NCBI RefSeq assembly: GCF_022829585.1
Contig: NZ_JAKSYC010000067.1
Location: forward strand, 1-64,000
From: Methylobacterium sp. J-026
GTDB taxonomy: Bacteria; Pseudomonadota; Alphaproteobacteria; Rhizobiales; Beijerinckiaceae
DNA length: 64,000 nucleotides
Direction: 5' to 3'
Positions 46,544 through 58,122 of the stretch are shown here, one piece after another (the stretch's first letter is position 1; the number at the start of each line of letters is the position of its first letter). The notes under the pieces are model-generated. The model was not told the origin of the DNA and searched no databases. It saw only the letters and a list, made by a program, of their open reading frames with translations. The translations under genes and the position numbers were made by a program.

Positions 46544-47200
46544 ATGGTCACGAAAGAGATCGTCGTCACCCGGTTCCGGTGGCAGCTGGCAGCTCTCAGT
46601 GTTGAGGTAAAGCTGCTTCGACTTGGCCTCATCCTTCGCGCCTACAATCCCGGCCAACCGCGGGTCCCCGATGGGCATCCGGACGGGGGACAATGGACGA
46701 GTGACGACGGTTCAGTTCGGTCTGAGAACGACGACACAGCGCACATATATAATGTCAGCGGCAAAGATAAATACCAATATAATGTAGTTTTAGAAGAAGA
46801 AAAGGAAAAATTCGGGGGGCATACAATTGATTCACACGTCGGAAAGACCGACGAAGAGATGATGGAACGCGTGCGGAAGAGCCAATGGGGAAACCTGTTG
46901 GCCCATGGTGGACTGCAACGCGACGGCTCTTTTGACTCCCGAGAGACAGCTAACGACCTCGTTAATCGAACGTTAGAAATCAACGCGCAGCGCGTTGATG
47001 AGGTGGCGTCTGGGGAGAAAGATCGCGCCTACTTTACAAAGCGGTTCGGATACAGGACCGGCCGCGAGGCATACATTACCAAAGATGGCATGATGTACAT
47101 GAGAAATACCTATGGCGTAGCCATATACACAGTCCGCGATCGACGGTCGTCGCGAGGTTATCACGTACAATCAGCGTTCCCTTACAATGAAGGAGATTGA
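46544..47200 (+). CDS. Orphan toxin, CdiA-CT-like bacterial RNase A-fold domain
   Basis: A 218-residue protein. Residues 91-110 (GGHTIDSHVGKTDEEMMERV) and the end (residues 206-214, YHVQSAFPY) match the bacterial RNase A-like C-terminal toxin domain described for CdiA of Yersinia kristensenii, with catalytic His (H98) and Arg (R109, eleven residues later, as in that enzyme). The C-terminal T-x-Y active-site pair appears as S-x-F (S210, F212). Upstream of the domain is NPGQPRVPDGHPDGGQWTS (residues 35-53), a motif shared by many orphan toxins in alphaproteobacteria and probably a delivery or processing signal. There is no signal peptide. The next gene, overlapping its end, encodes an immunity protein. 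RNase activity is inference from fold. Confidence 0.85.
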   Translation: MVTKEIVVTRFRWQLAALSVEVKLLRLGLILRAYNPGQPRVPDGHPDGGQWTSDDGSVRSENDDTAHIYNVSGKDKYQYNVVLEEEKEKFGGHTIDSHVGKTDEEMMERVRKSQWGNLLAHGGLQRDGSFDSRETANDLVNRTLEINAQRVDEVASGEKDRAYFTKRFGYRTGREAYITKDGMMYMRNTYGVAIYTVRDRRSSRGYHVQSAFPYNEGD

Positions 47201-47201
47201 A

Positions 47202-47477
47202 ATGTCTACACACCCCGAGTTCGACGAATTAACCGAGCGATTTTTTCAAGATGTCGATCGCATTTTCAGCACGGAAGCGGAGCTTTTGCAGTTTGCCATA
47301 GAGCCATTTTCGGAAGAGCGCCGCTTATCTTTGCGTGCCTATCTATCCCTTATCGCAAGCGACGATTTCGACGGCAAGGAATTGTTAAATCTGTGGAACG
47401 ACTCGAAAGCGCAGTGGTTGTTCCATTCCGCACCTCCATTAAGATTGTTGCTGAATAAGTTTCGTGATCGATTATGA
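47202..47477 (+). CDS. Immunity protein for the RNase A-like toxin (CdiI_4-like)
   Basis: A 91-residue acidic protein. Residues 5-20 (PEFDELTERFFQDVDR) begin the helical CdiI fold that pairs with CdiA RNase A-type toxins; the C-terminal end is LNKFRDRL. The ATG at 47202 is preferred because AAGGAGA lies six bases upstream, inside the last codons of the toxin gene, so translation is coupled. An alternative start at 47187 overlaps the toxin end. Low G+C, like the toxin. It neutralises the toxin in the cell that makes it, by family knowledge. Confidence 0.8.
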   Translation: MSTHPEFDELTERFFQDVDRIFSTEAELLQFAIEPFSEERRLSLRAYLSLIASDDFDGKELLNLWNDSKAQWLFHSAPPLRLLLNKFRDRL

Positions 47478-47558
47478 TTAAAATAGGTATGAAAATCATC
47501 ATGTTATTTTTTTTCAGTTATTGTACTTACGTCGATCAATACTGCTAAAAGCGATATT

Positions 47559-47888
47559 TTGAAACAAGCCCTCCGCCCTGAAATCATTATCCAATCGGCT
47601 TCACGTCCGTCGGTAAAACCGTCAGAATTTGACACCTTCACACGTCAATTCCATCAAGATCTTATGGAGGATTTTTCGACTGAAGACGCGATAATTCAAT
47701 GGATTCTTTCCCCTTTCAAGGACGAGACCGAACGAGGCCGCCTGAAGGCCTATCTTGACACCCTCACGCAGGACGATGTCTCGGACGAGGAACTACGAAA
47801 GCTGTGGTGGTCGTCGGAGGCAGACATCGTGTTCTACGATGGCGCCGAACTCAGAGCCTTCCTTAAGAGAGTGCGAGACAGATTGTGA
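47559..47888 (+). CDS. Second immunity paralogue (CdiI_4-like)
   Basis: Encodes PSEFDTFTRQFHQDLMEDFS, followed by AYLDTLTQDDVSDEELRKLW and ending FLKRVRDRL. These align with the first immunity protein (FDELTERFFQDVDRIFSTE, LNKFRDRL), so it is a diverged copy. The start is uncertain: the frame opens at a TTG with no good ribosome-binding site, giving 109 residues, and the conserved part begins near residue 20. It may protect against a toxin variant carried by competitors, or be in early decay. About 80 A+T-rich bases separate it from the first copy. Confidence 0.7.
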   Translation: MKQALRPEIIIQSASRPSVKPSEFDTFTRQFHQDLMEDFSTEDAIIQWILSPFKDETERGRLKAYLDTLTQDDVSDEELRKLWWSSEADIVFYDGAELRAFLKRVRDRL

Positions 47889-47952
47889 CGCGAAAGCAGT
47901 CGTGATCCGACAGAACAAGCTGCGGAACCGGGCGCGGCGGGAATCGAGACGG

Positions 47953-48238
47953 ATGCCCGCCACACCGGAATTCATCCGCTTCAGTGAGCGGTTCAATCAG
48001 AGCATCGACGATCAGGACGCGTCGTTCGAGGAAGCCACCGCCGCGATTCTTGGCTGTTTCAAGGGCGAGGATCGAGCTGCTTGCACGATTTCGAAGGCGC
48101 GGTGCTGGAGAGCGACCTGACACCGAAGGAAGGGATGAAACTCTGGGCCACCGCCTGCATCGACTTGCACTCCCGTGATCCAAAGGACTTTCGACGCTTC
48201 CTTATCCGGTTCATCTCGACCTGCGGAAGAGCTTGTGA
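47953..48238 (+). pseudogene. Frameshifted third immunity paralogue
   Basis: The N-terminal half is in one frame (ATPEFIRFSERFNQSIDD, then EEATAAILGCFKGED to about base 48070). The rest continues in another frame (LHDFEGAVLESDLTPKEGMK, LWATACID, FRRFLIRF). Together these line up with the same positions of the other two immunity proteins (FDTFTRQFHQDL ... AYLDTLTQDDVSDEELRKLW ... FLKRV), so a frameshift near 48070-48080 has split the gene. Its second half runs without a stop into the downstream VOC gene. Base composition is closer to the genome average, suggesting it is older. Confidence 0.65.
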
Positions 48239-48278
48239 CACGCGGACATCTCGATCGTTCAAAGCGGCAGATGCACGG

Positions 48279-48917
48279 ATGCTCACCCTCGACCACCTCG
48301 TCGTCGTGGCCCCCGATCTCGCGGAGGGCGGGGCCCATGTCTGGGCCTGCCTCGGCTTCGACATGCCGGAAGGCGGGCGCCATCCCGAGATGGGCACCCG
48401 CAACCACCTGCTGCGTCTCGGCGATGCGGTGTTCCTGGAGGTGATCGCGGTCGATCCCGAGGCGCCCGCCCCACCCCGCGCCCGTTGGTTCGGCTTGTGC
48501 GACCCGGCGAAGGTGCGGGCGGACTGGGATTCGGGCCGGCGGCTGCGCGGCTTCGTCGCTCGCACGGACGATCTCGACGATGTTCTCGCCGCCCAGGGCG
48601 ACCTGCTCGGTGAGGCCGCCACCATGACCCGCGGCACCCTGTCGTGGCGCTTCGGCCTGCGCCCGGATGGGGCTTGGCCGGCGGACGGCGCCGCGCCCTG
48701 CATGATGGATTGGGGACCGAGCGGCAGTCCCGCCCGGACGATGCCGGATCTCGGGGCCCGGCTCGATGCGCTCGTCCTGACGCATCCGGATCCGGACGCC
48801 GCGCGCCAGCTTCACACCGCGCTCGGGTTGGCCGAGCCACCGGAGGTCGTGCGGGGCGACGGCCCGCGCTGGACCGCCCGGATCACGACTCCGTCCGGCC
48901 CCCGGACGCTGACCTGA
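48279..48917 (+). CDS. VOC/glyoxalase-like domain protein
   Basis: A 212-residue protein beginning MLTLDHLVVVAPDLAEGGAH, the start of the glyoxalase-like domain (Glyoxalase_3 type). RNHLLRLGDAVFLEVIAVDP contains the HxLL and the 'fLEvIav' metal-side strand of the first module; a second module with RLDALVLTHPDPDAA follows. Function is unknown. The ATG at 48279 fits the family; the frame is open 66 codons further upstream because it fuses with the decayed immunity gene. Confidence 0.8.
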   Translation: MLTLDHLVVVAPDLAEGGAHVWACLGFDMPEGGRHPEMGTRNHLLRLGDAVFLEVIAVDPEAPAPPRARWFGLCDPAKVRADWDSGRRLRGFVARTDDLDDVLAAQGDLLGEAATMTRGTLSWRFGLRPDGAWPADGAAPCMMDWGPSGSPARTMPDLGARLDALVLTHPDPDAARQLHTALGLAEPPEVVRGDGPRWTARITTPSGPRTLT

Positions 48918-48937
48918 CGAACCGGCGGCCCGTCACC

Positions 48938-49561
48938 TCAGCTATGCGCAAAGATGTCCGTCTCCGGCCAGCCGTCGAGGTCGAGCCGGGCGCGGGTCGG
49001 CAGGAAGGCGAAGCAGGCCGTCGCCAGATCGGTGCGGTCCTCCCGGGCCAGCATTGCGTCGAGCCGGTCCCGGGCGGCGTGGAGGTGGAGCACGTCGGAC
49101 GCCGCGTAGTCGAGCTGCGCCTGCGACAGGGTCTCGGCGCCCCAATCGGAGGATTGCTGCTGCTTGGATAGGTCGACGCGCACGAGTTCGCGGACCACGT
49201 CCTTCAGCCCGTGGCGATCCGTGTAGGTGCGGGCGAGCTTCGATGCGATCTTGGTGCAGTAGACCGGCTGCGGCATCACCCCGAACGCCTTGAACAGCAC
49301 CGCCACGTCGAACCGGGCGAAGTGGAAGATTTTTTGGACTTTCGGATCGCCCAGGACGCGTTTGAGCACCACCGGCTCGGGGCCGTCCTGCGGGATCTGC
49401 ACCACGTCGGCGGTGCCGTCGCCGGTGGAGATCTGGACCACGCAGAGCCGGTCGCGATGGGGGTTGAGGCCGAGCGTCTCGGTATCGATGGCGACAGCCC
49501 GGCCTGCATCGTAATCGGCGGGCAGGTCTCCGCGGTGGAGGCGTACGGTCGGGCTCGGCAT
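48938..49561 (-). CDS. Ribonuclease D-like 3'-5' exonuclease
   Basis: A 207-residue DEDDy exonuclease. Exo I: VAIDTETLGLNPHRDRLCVV (D-x-E). Exo II: KIFHFARFDVAVLFKAFG (the Asp in FDVAVL). Exo III: AQLDYAASDVLHLHAARDR (Y-x3-D). It lacks the C-terminal HRDC domains of full-length RNase D (about 370-380 residues), as do the short homologues widespread in alphaproteobacteria. Probably processes or turns over structured RNA. Divergent from the cupin gene. Confidence 0.9.
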   Translation of the reverse strand: MPSPTVRLHRGDLPADYDAGRAVAIDTETLGLNPHRDRLCVVQISTGDGTADVVQIPQDGPEPVVLKRVLGDPKVQKIFHFARFDVAVLFKAFGVMPQPVYCTKIASKLARTYTDRHGLKDVVRELVRVDLSKQQQSSDWGAETLSQAQLDYAASDVLHLHAARDRLDAMLAREDRTDLATACFAFLPTRARLDLDGWPETDIFAHS

Positions 49562-49645
49562 CTTTTTCGGGACCTTGAGGGTGGTGCGCCGGTACCATCG
49601 GCGCCAAGTGGCGGCAAGACGCCGGCGCGGCGTGCGGAGAAACGG

Positions 49646-50077
49646 ATGATGACGGCAGCCGAGGTGATCGCGACCCTGGATCTGAAGCCCCACCCCGAGG
49701 GCGGCCATTACCGGGAGACCTTTCGCGACCCGCAGACCGTCGACGGCCGCTCGGTCGGCACCGCGATCTATTTCCTGCTCGACGTCGGCGAGGCCTCGGC
49801 CTGGCACCGGGTCGACGCCACCGAGATCTGGCACTGGCATGCCGGCGCGCCGCTAGTGATCACCGTCAGCCCGAACGGGCACGACGCGGCAGCGCAGCAT
49901 CTCGGGCCGGACCTGGCGGCCGGGCAGCGCCCGCAATGCGTGGTGCCGGCCGGCCATTGGCAGACTGCCACGAGCCTCGGCGCCTGGACGCTCGTCGGCT
50001 GCACGGTGTCGCCGGGCTTCACGTTTTCGGGCTTCGAGATGGCGCCCCCCGACTGGCGGCCGACGCCGCGGGCTTAA
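49646..50077 (+). CDS. DUF985/cupin_5 family protein
   Basis: A 143-residue cupin. LDLKPHPEGGHYRETFRDPQ at the start, then AIYFLLDVGEASAWHRVDAT and EIWHWHAGAPLVITVSPNGH (the His-rich cupin metal site), VVPAGHWQTATSLGAWTLVG and VSPGFTFSGFEMAP. All are diagnostic of DUF985, a small metal-binding family of unknown function. Gap to the divergent exonuclease gene is 84 bases. Confidence 0.9.
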   Translation: MMTAAEVIATLDLKPHPEGGHYRETFRDPQTVDGRSVGTAIYFLLDVGEASAWHRVDATEIWHWHAGAPLVITVSPNGHDAAAQHLGPDLAAGQRPQCVVPAGHWQTATSLGAWTLVGCTVSPGFTFSGFEMAPPDWRPTPRA

Positions 50078-50341
50078 GGCGATGCGACCGTTCGGGTCTG
50101 CGGACGCTGTGATTCAAGGCGGCCGACGCTGTCGCGGTGATCCGAGCCAACCCCTCCCGCGGGCGGAAACACGCGCTCGCCAAGCCCCTGTCGGCGCGGC
50201 GTCATCTCGTCGCGTGCTGACTTGCCAAGCTCAGGCCGTTCCGGCGCGCCGCCGCCCGCTGTGTGACGCCGACCGACAACGACACCGCCGACGTCACGAT
50301 CGGCCGATGGTTCCGCCGAATTTCAACAGTGCAAAAAAGGC

Positions 50342-52372
<2,031 letters not shown>

Positions 52373-52380
<8 letters not shown>

Positions 52381-53884
52381 CCTCGAACATCGTCCAGAGG
52401 CCGGTGTCGAACCGCTCCAGCACCGTGGCGCTGATCAGCCAGCGCCCGGGATTGTCGGCCAGGAAGCCGATCCGCGCGGTCCGACCCTCCAGGAGCTGGA
52501 ACGTATCGAGCCAATAGGGCTCCCAGCCATCGTCGAGGGGGTGAAGCAGGCGGAAGCAGTGCCCGTGCAGGTGCAGCGCCTGCGGGAAGGCGGTGTCGTT
52601 GCGCAGGGCCAGAACCACCACCTGTCCGCGCTTCACCGAGAAGATCGGCGGCAGGCCCACGACGCCGGTGGCGCCATTCACCGACCAGATCTTGCTCGGA
52701 TCGCCCGTGTAGACCGGATCCGGCGCCGGGCCCTCGCGGGAAGCCGTCTGCGTATCCTTGGCGCCCTTCGTCTCCTTGGGCACGAAGGCGCCTCCGGTGA
52801 TCACCACGTCGCGACGCAAGGCGTTCTGGAGCTTGATCTCCGCCGGCAGGCGCTTGTTCTCGCCGATCGGGCCGATCGGCGGCCGCTTGTCGGGAATCCT
52901 GGCGCCCTTGGTGGTGACCGTCGCGAGGGTCAGCCCCTTGCCGATCAGCGCCTCGACCGCGCAGGCGGCGCCCTCCGCATCCGGAAGATCGACCAGCAGG
53001 TCGTAGCGGGTCCCCGGGGGGAACGGCAGAGTCGCCCGCAGGGGCTCGAACGTGTCGGTGGGCTGCCCGTCCACCGCCGCCACATAGACCTTCACGCCCT
53101 CGAACCTGAGCCGCGTCGCCCGGGCGTTACAGGCGTTGCCGAGACGCAGGCGTAGGCGCGCGCCCGGACGTCCCTCGAAGGTCGCCGGGGCCGGCGTGCC
53201 GTTTACCGTGACGAGGTTGCCGAGCCGGCCCTGGGCGGCGGCAAGCTTGGCCTGCCCGAACGGCATCAGGGTCCCGTCATCTTCGATCCGCCAGTCCTGC
53301 AGCACCACGCAGACATCGGCATCGACGGCGGGCGGGTTTGTCTCCTCGACGACCAGCATGCCCGCGAGGCCCCGTCCCGACGGCTCGCTCGCTCCGCCGA
53401 CGACCAGGGGCCGGATCAGGTAGGAGCCGGCATCCGGCGGCGTGAACGCGTAGAGGAACTCGCCCCCCGGCGGGATCGGCGCCTGGGTCACTCCGCCGAC
53501 CCCGTCCATGGCGTTGACGTTGCGCACCCCGTGCCAGTGCAGTGACAGGCCCTTGTCGGTCCGGTTCTCCACCCTCAGCCGCACCGGCTGCCCGAGCTTC
53601 ACCCGGATGACGGGCGGCAGGGCCTTGCCGTCGAAACACCAGACCGGGGTCTCGGGCGTGGGCTCCGGCCGGAACCGCGTCTTGCCGGGGGCGGCCGGCA
53701 GGGCCGCCGGCTGTGGCTGCGACGGCGCGGGCGCCGGAGGCGCCGTCCCGGGTGCGGCCGCCGGCGCCTGGGCGCGCCCGGCCTCCGGTGCGAGTCCCAA
53801 GGCGGCTGCGCCCGCCAGCAGGGTCCGGCGCGACGGCCGGCCGGGGCGCGGGTCGATCGGCGGCACGGGGCGGGATGGCGGCAT
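52373..53884 (-). CDS. Multicopper oxidase-fold protein with degenerate copper sites, Tat-exported
   Basis: 503 residues with a twin-arginine signal (RRTLLAGAAALGLAPEAGRA, Arg 19-20), a Pro/Ala linker and three cupredoxin domains. Of the four copper-binding motifs of laccase-type enzymes, two are intact: HWHG (116-119) and HLHGHCF (438-444). The other two are missing. The usual HSH is GSYLIRPLV around 153-161, and the usual HCHIxxHxxxGM is WLISATVLERFDTGLWTMF around 482-500. That removes the type 1 Cys and half of the trinuclear-centre ligands. The protein is therefore unlikely to be a normal oxidase; it may bind a single copper or act like the non-catalytic SufI/FtsP. The rest of the fold looks well conserved. 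Confidence 0.85.
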
Positions 53885-53970
53885 GGGATCTCGGCTGCGG
53901 CTCGCGGCGGGCCCGCTCCATAGCGGCGCGCCGGGGGAAGCGCCACCGAAGCCGCGGCGCCGAGTTTTTT

Positions 53971-53999
53971 TTGCTGCGGGCCCGCCGGCCCATGCTATA
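53971..53999 (+). promoter_or_regulatory. Promoter upstream of tRNA-Leu
   Basis: TTGCTG (53971-53976) and GCTATA (53994-53999) are spaced by 17 bases, following a run of eight T residues, and end 44 bases before the tRNA. The arrangement fits a sigma-70 promoter of a stable RNA gene. Confidence 0.5.
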
Positions 54000-54043
54000 G
54001 GGCCCGCTTCTGGCGGCCGGCGATGCGCCGGATGTCGGCGCGC

Positions 54044-54128
54044 GCGGGCGTGGCGGAACTGGTAGACGCGCTGGATTTAGGTTCCAGTGTCGCAAGACGT
54101 GGGGGTTCGAGCCCCTCCGCCCGCACCA
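54044..54128 (+). tRNA. tRNA-Leu (anticodon UAG)
   Basis: An 85-base cloverleaf with acceptor stem GCGGGCG/CGCCCGC, discriminator A and encoded CCA. The anticodon arm is CTGGA-TTTAGGT-TCCAG with anticodon TAG at 54078-54080, reading CUA and related Leu codons. It has the long variable arm of leucine tRNAs and T-loop GGTTCGAGCCC. It precedes tig, a common arrangement in this group. Confidence 0.97.
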
Positions 54129-54265
54129 GGACGTCTCCTGAGGTGCGGTCCTCCGCGGACCGCCCCGTCTCCGTACCCGACATCTTGGCATCCCGGACCG
54201 CGCGAACACGCCGCACGACGCTGGCCCGGCCGGCGACCACAGATTTTTGAAGAGCGACGACGACG

Positions 54266-55663
54266 ATGCAGGTGACCGAGATCAATGCCCAGGGGCTGAA
54301 GCGCGAGTTTCAGGTCCTGCTGGCCGCGCAGGAACTCGAGGAGCGCCTCACCACCGAGCTGTCCGGCATGAAGGACAAGGTGCAGCTGAAGGGCTTCCGC
54401 CCGGGCAAGGTCCCGGTCGCGCACCTGCGCAAGGTCTATGGCCGCTCCGTGATGGCCGAGGTGGTGCAGAACGCCGTCAACGAGGCCAACCGCCAGATCG
54501 TCACCGATAACGGCCTCAAGCTCGCCCTGGAGCCGCAGGTCGAGTTCCCCTCCGATCAGGCCGAGGTCGAGAAGGCCCTGGACGCCAAGGGCGACCTGGC
54601 GTTCAAGGTGGCCCTCGAGGTGATGCCGAGCTTCGAGCTCGCCGATCTCTCGGATGTGAGCCTGACCAAGCGCGTCGCCAAACCCTCCGAGACGGAGGTG
54701 GATGAGGCCCTCGAGCGTATGGCCGGGCAGGGCCGTCCGTTCGCCGAGCGCGACGAGGGTGCCGAGGCCCAGACCGGCGACCGGGTCACCATCGACTTCG
54801 TCGGCCGGATCGACGGCGAGGAATTCCAGGGCGGTAAGGGCGAGGGTATCGACCTCGAACTTGGCTCCGGATCGTTCATCCCGGGTTTCGAGGAGCAGCT
54901 GGTCGGCGCGAAGGTCGGCGACAAGCGCCTCGTGAAGGTGACCTTCCCGGAGTCCTACGGGGCCGAGCAGCTTGCCGGCAAGGACGCCGAGTTCGACGTG
55001 TCGGTCACCAAGATCCAAGCCCCGGGCGAGGCGAAGGTCGACGACGAGTTCGCCAAGTCCATGGGCATGGAATCCCTGGAGAAGCTGCGCGAGGCCGTGT
55101 CCACGGCGATCGGCCGGGACTTCGAGGCCGCCACGCGTCGGCGCCTGAAGAAGGACCTGCTCGACGCCCTCGACACGAAATACGCCTTCGAGCTGCCCCC
55201 ATCCCTGGTCGCCCAGGAATTCGCCGCCGTGTGGGCGCAGGTCGAGGAGGACCTGAAGACCCGGGGCAAGACCTTCGAGGACGAGGACACCACCCAGGAG
55301 AAGGCCGAGGCCGAGTACCGGAAGATCGCCGAACGGCGCGTCCGTCTCGGTCTCGTGCTTGCGCAGGTCGGCGAGAGCGCCGATATCAAGATCTCGGACG
55401 AGGAGGTGAACCAGGCCCTCATCGCCCGGGTCCGGCAGTTCCCGGGCCAGGAGCAGCAGGTCTGGGACTTCTACCGGAAGAACGCGCAGGCGCTCGCGGA
55501 ACTCCGCGCGCCCCTGTTCGAGGAGAAGGTGGTTGACCACGTCCTCGGGCAGGTCAAACTCGTCGAGGAGCCCGTCTCGAAAGAGGCGCTTTTCGCAGAC
55601 GAAGATGACGACGACACGACCGGCGCGAAGCCGGCTGACAAGGCCGAGCCTTCGGCCGACTGA
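54266..55663 (+). CDS. tig: Trigger factor
   Basis: Ribosome-associated chaperone and peptidyl-prolyl isomerase for nascent chains. 465 residues. The N-terminal ribosome-binding domain has [20 protein letters not shown], with the GFRxGKxP signature that contacts L23. The FKBP-type PPIase domain spans about 150-245 ([20 protein letters not shown] and [20 protein letters not shown]). The C-terminal helical arms follow. The tail is acidic and low-complexity. It heads the tig-clpP-clpX-lon block. Confidence 0.97.
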   Translation: MQVTEINAQGLKREFQVLLAAQELEERLTTELSGMKDKVQLKGFRPGKVPVAHLRKVYGRSVMAEVVQNAVNEANRQIVTDNGLKLALEPQVEFPSDQAEVEKALDAKGDLAFKVALEVMPSFELADLSDVSLTKRVAKPSETEVDEALERMAGQGRPFAERDEGAEAQTGDRVTIDFVGRIDGEEFQGGKGEGIDLELGSGSFIPGFEEQLVGAKVGDKRLVKVTFPESYGAEQLAGKDAEFDVSVTKIQAPGEAKVDDEFAKSMGMESLEKLREAVSTAIGRDFEAATRRRLKKDLLDALDTKYAFELPPSLVAQEFAAVWAQVEEDLKTRGKTFEDEDTTQEKAEAEYRKIAERRVRLGLVLAQVGESADIKISDEEVNQALIARVRQFPGQEQQVWDFYRKNAQALAELRAPLFEEKVVDHVLGQVKLVEEPVSKEALFADEDDDDTTGAKPADKAEPSAD

Positions 55664-55788
55664 GTCCCGCCCTGTCCGAGGACGGCGGGCAAAGATTAGG
55701 CGATGGTTAAGCATTGCCGGTGTTCGCTGACATGCCCGGGGCTGCGCTGATTCGCGGCCGCCCCGGGCCTCACTCTGGGCAGGACGAG

Positions 55789-56415
55789 ATGAGAGATCCG
55801 ATCGACGTCTACAACAACGCGCTCGTGCCGATGGTCGTCGAGCAGTCGAGCCGCGGCGAGCGCGCCTTCGACATCTACTCGCGCCTGCTCCGCGAGCGCA
55901 TCATCTTCCTCACCGGCCCCGTGGAGGATTACGGCGCGTCGCTGATCGTGGCGCAGCTGCTGTTCCTCGAGGCGGAGAACCCGAAGAAGGAAATTTCCTT
56001 CTACATCAACTCCCCCGGCGGCGTGGTCACCTCGGGCCTCTCGATCTACGACACGATGCAGTTCATCCGCTGCCCGGTGACGACCCTGTGCGTCGGCCAG
56101 GCCGCCTCGATGGGCTCCCTGCTGCTCACCGCCGGCGAGCCCGGCCACCGCTTCGCCCTGCCCAACGCCCGGATCATGGTCCACCAGCCCTCGGGCGGCT
56201 TCCAGGGTCAGGCGACCGACATTCTGATCCACGCCCGCGAGATCGAGGCGCTGAAGCGGCGCCTGAACGAGATCTATGTGAAGCACACGGGCCGCGACTA
56301 CGACTCGATCCACACGGCCCTTGAGCGCGACAACTTCATGACCGCCGATGCGGCCCGGGAGTTCGGCCTCATCGACGAGGTGATCGAGAAGCGTCCCGAG
56401 CCGGCCGCGGCCTGA
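55789..56415 (+). CDS. clpP: ATP-dependent Clp protease proteolytic subunit
   Basis: Serine protease forming the two-ring barrel that degrades substrates fed by ClpX or ClpA. The triad is S107 (GQAASMGS), H132 (MVHQPSGG) and D181 (LERDNFM), spaced as in E. coli. The start [20 protein letters not shown] is the conserved alphaproteobacterial N-terminus; an in-frame codon 25 positions earlier gives an unrelated leader. 208 residues. Lies 125 bases after tig and before clpX. Confidence 0.97.
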   Translation: MRDPIDVYNNALVPMVVEQSSRGERAFDIYSRLLRERIIFLTGPVEDYGASLIVAQLLFLEAENPKKEISFYINSPGGVVTSGLSIYDTMQFIRCPVTTLCVGQAASMGSLLLTAGEPGHRFALPNARIMVHQPSGGFQGQATDILIHAREIEALKRRLNEIYVKHTGRDYDSIHTALERDNFMTADAAREFGLIDEVIEKRPEPAAA

Positions 56416-56600
56416 GCGGGATACGTTGCCTGATCGCCGCGGCGCGGCCTTGATCCCGCCGCGGCAGCGTGTTTGCATCCGAGTTTGGGCCCTTCGGTCA
56501 AAGACGCGCAGCACACTGTTTCTTTAAACGGGCCCCCTACATTCAGGCGATGCGCGTCCGCCCTCAGCCGGCTGCGGACGCGAGGAATTCGGAGACCGAT

Positions 56601-57872
56601 ATGAGCAAGACTGGCGGCAACGACTCGAAGAGCACGCTGTATTGCTCGTTCTGCGGCAAGAGCCAGCACGAGGTCCGCAAGCTGATCGCCGGTCCGACGG
56701 TGTTCATCTGCGACGAATGCGTCGAGCTGTGCATGGACATCATCCGCGAAGAGTCGAAATCCTCGCTGGTGAAGAGCCGCGACGGGGTGCCGACCCCGAA
56801 GGAGATCCGCCGCGTTCTCGACGATTACGTCATCGGCCAGGACTTCGCCAAGAAGGTCCTCTCGGTCGCGGTGCACAACCACTACAAGCGGCTCGCGCAC
56901 GCGACGAAGCACAACGACGTCGAGCTGGCCAAGTCCAACATCATGCTGATCGGGCCGACCGGCTCGGGCAAGACGCTGCTCGCGCAGACCCTCGCCCGGA
57001 TCCTCGACGTGCCGTTCACCATGGCGGACGCCACGACCCTCACCGAGGCCGGCTATGTCGGTGAGGACGTCGAGAACATCATCCTCAAGTTGCTCCAGGC
57101 GTCGGACTACAATGTCGAGCGGGCGCAGCGCGGCATCGTCTACATCGACGAGATCGACAAGATTTCCCGCAAGTCCGACAACCCGTCGATCACGCGCGAC
57201 GTGTCGGGCGAGGGCGTGCAGCAGGCGCTCCTGAAGATCATGGAGGGCACGGTCGCCTCCGTCCCGCCCCAGGGCGGCCGGAAGCACCCGCAGCAGGAAT
57301 TCCTGCAGGTCGACACGACCAACATCCTGTTCATCTGCGGCGGCGCCTTCGCGGGGCTGGAGCGGATCATCTCCCAGCGCGGCAAGGGCACCTCGATCGG
57401 CTTCGGCGCGACTGTGCAGGCCCCCGACGATCGCCGCACTGGCGAGATCTTCCGCTCGGTGGAGCCGGAGGACCTGCTGAAGTTCGGCCTTATCCCCGAG
57501 TTCGTCGGCCGTCTGCCGGTCCTGGCGACGCTGGAGGACCTTGACGAGGCTGCCCTGAAGAAGATCCTGCAGGAGCCGAAGAACGCGCTGGTCAAGCAGT
57601 ATCAGCGTCTGTTCGAGATGGAGAACGTCGACCTGACCTTCCAGGACGAGGCCCTGTCGCTCGTGGCCCGCAAGGCGATCGAGCGGAAGACCGGTGCCCG
57701 CGGCCTGCGCTCCATCCTGGAGACGATCCTCCTGGACACAATGTACGACCTGCCGGGCCTCGAGTCCGTCGAGCAGGTGGTGATCGGTCCAGAGGTGGTC
57801 GAGGGCAAGTCGCGGCCGCTCTACATCCACGGCGACCGCAACAAGGACGCACCCGCCAGCGTCAGCGCGTAA
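56601..57872 (+). CDS. clpX: ATP-dependent Clp protease ATP-binding subunit ClpX
   Basis: Unfoldase that recognises ssrA-tagged and other substrates. 423 residues. The N-terminal zinc-binding domain has [14 protein letters not shown] and CDECVELC (four Cys). The AAA+ domain has Walker [13 protein letters not shown], Walker [11 protein letters not shown], the pore loop near [10 protein letters not shown], and [19 protein letters not shown]. The IGF-type loop for docking to ClpP is visible as SIGFG. An AGGAATTCGGAGA site is upstream of the ATG. It is 185 bases after clpP; an independent promoter there is possible. Confidence 0.97.
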   Translation: MSKTGGNDSKSTLYCSFCGKSQHEVRKLIAGPTVFICDECVELCMDIIREESKSSLVKSRDGVPTPKEIRRVLDDYVIGQDFAKKVLSVAVHNHYKRLAHATKHNDVELAKSNIMLIGPTGSGKTLLAQTLARILDVPFTMADATTLTEAGYVGEDVENIILKLLQASDYNVERAQRGIVYIDEIDKISRKSDNPSITRDVSGEGVQQALLKIMEGTVASVPPQGGRKHPQQEFLQVDTTNILFICGGAFAGLERIISQRGKGTSIGFGATVQAPDDRRTGEIFRSVEPEDLLKFGLIPEFVGRLPVLATLEDLDEAALKKILQEPKNALVKQYQRLFEMENVDLTFQDEALSLVARKAIERKTGARGLRSILETILLDTMYDLPGLESVEQVVIGPEVVEGKSRPLYIHGDRNKDAPASVSA

Positions 57873-58122
57873 GGGCCTGGTAGGGCTGCATCGAGCGCTC
57901 GGCCCCGGGCCGGGCGCGCTGCGGGGAACATCTTGAAAACGCTGCACCCCGCAGCCACCTCAGGCTCAGCGCGGAGGCCGCACGCTCCTTTCGAGGTCCG
58001 GTCCGCGTCGCCAGCCGCAAAATTAGCGAAATCCCGACCCTCGCGGCCCGGTCGGCCCCTGGCTGTAGGCGCGCTCCGTGCATGGAGGCGTTGAACCCGG
58101 GCGTCCCTGAGAGGAAGTCAGC

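Noticed and set aside
57932..57960. Possible heat-shock (RpoH) promoter CTTGAAAA before lon
   Set aside because: The -35-like part is good but no CCCCAT/CYTAT-type -10 is found at the right spacing.
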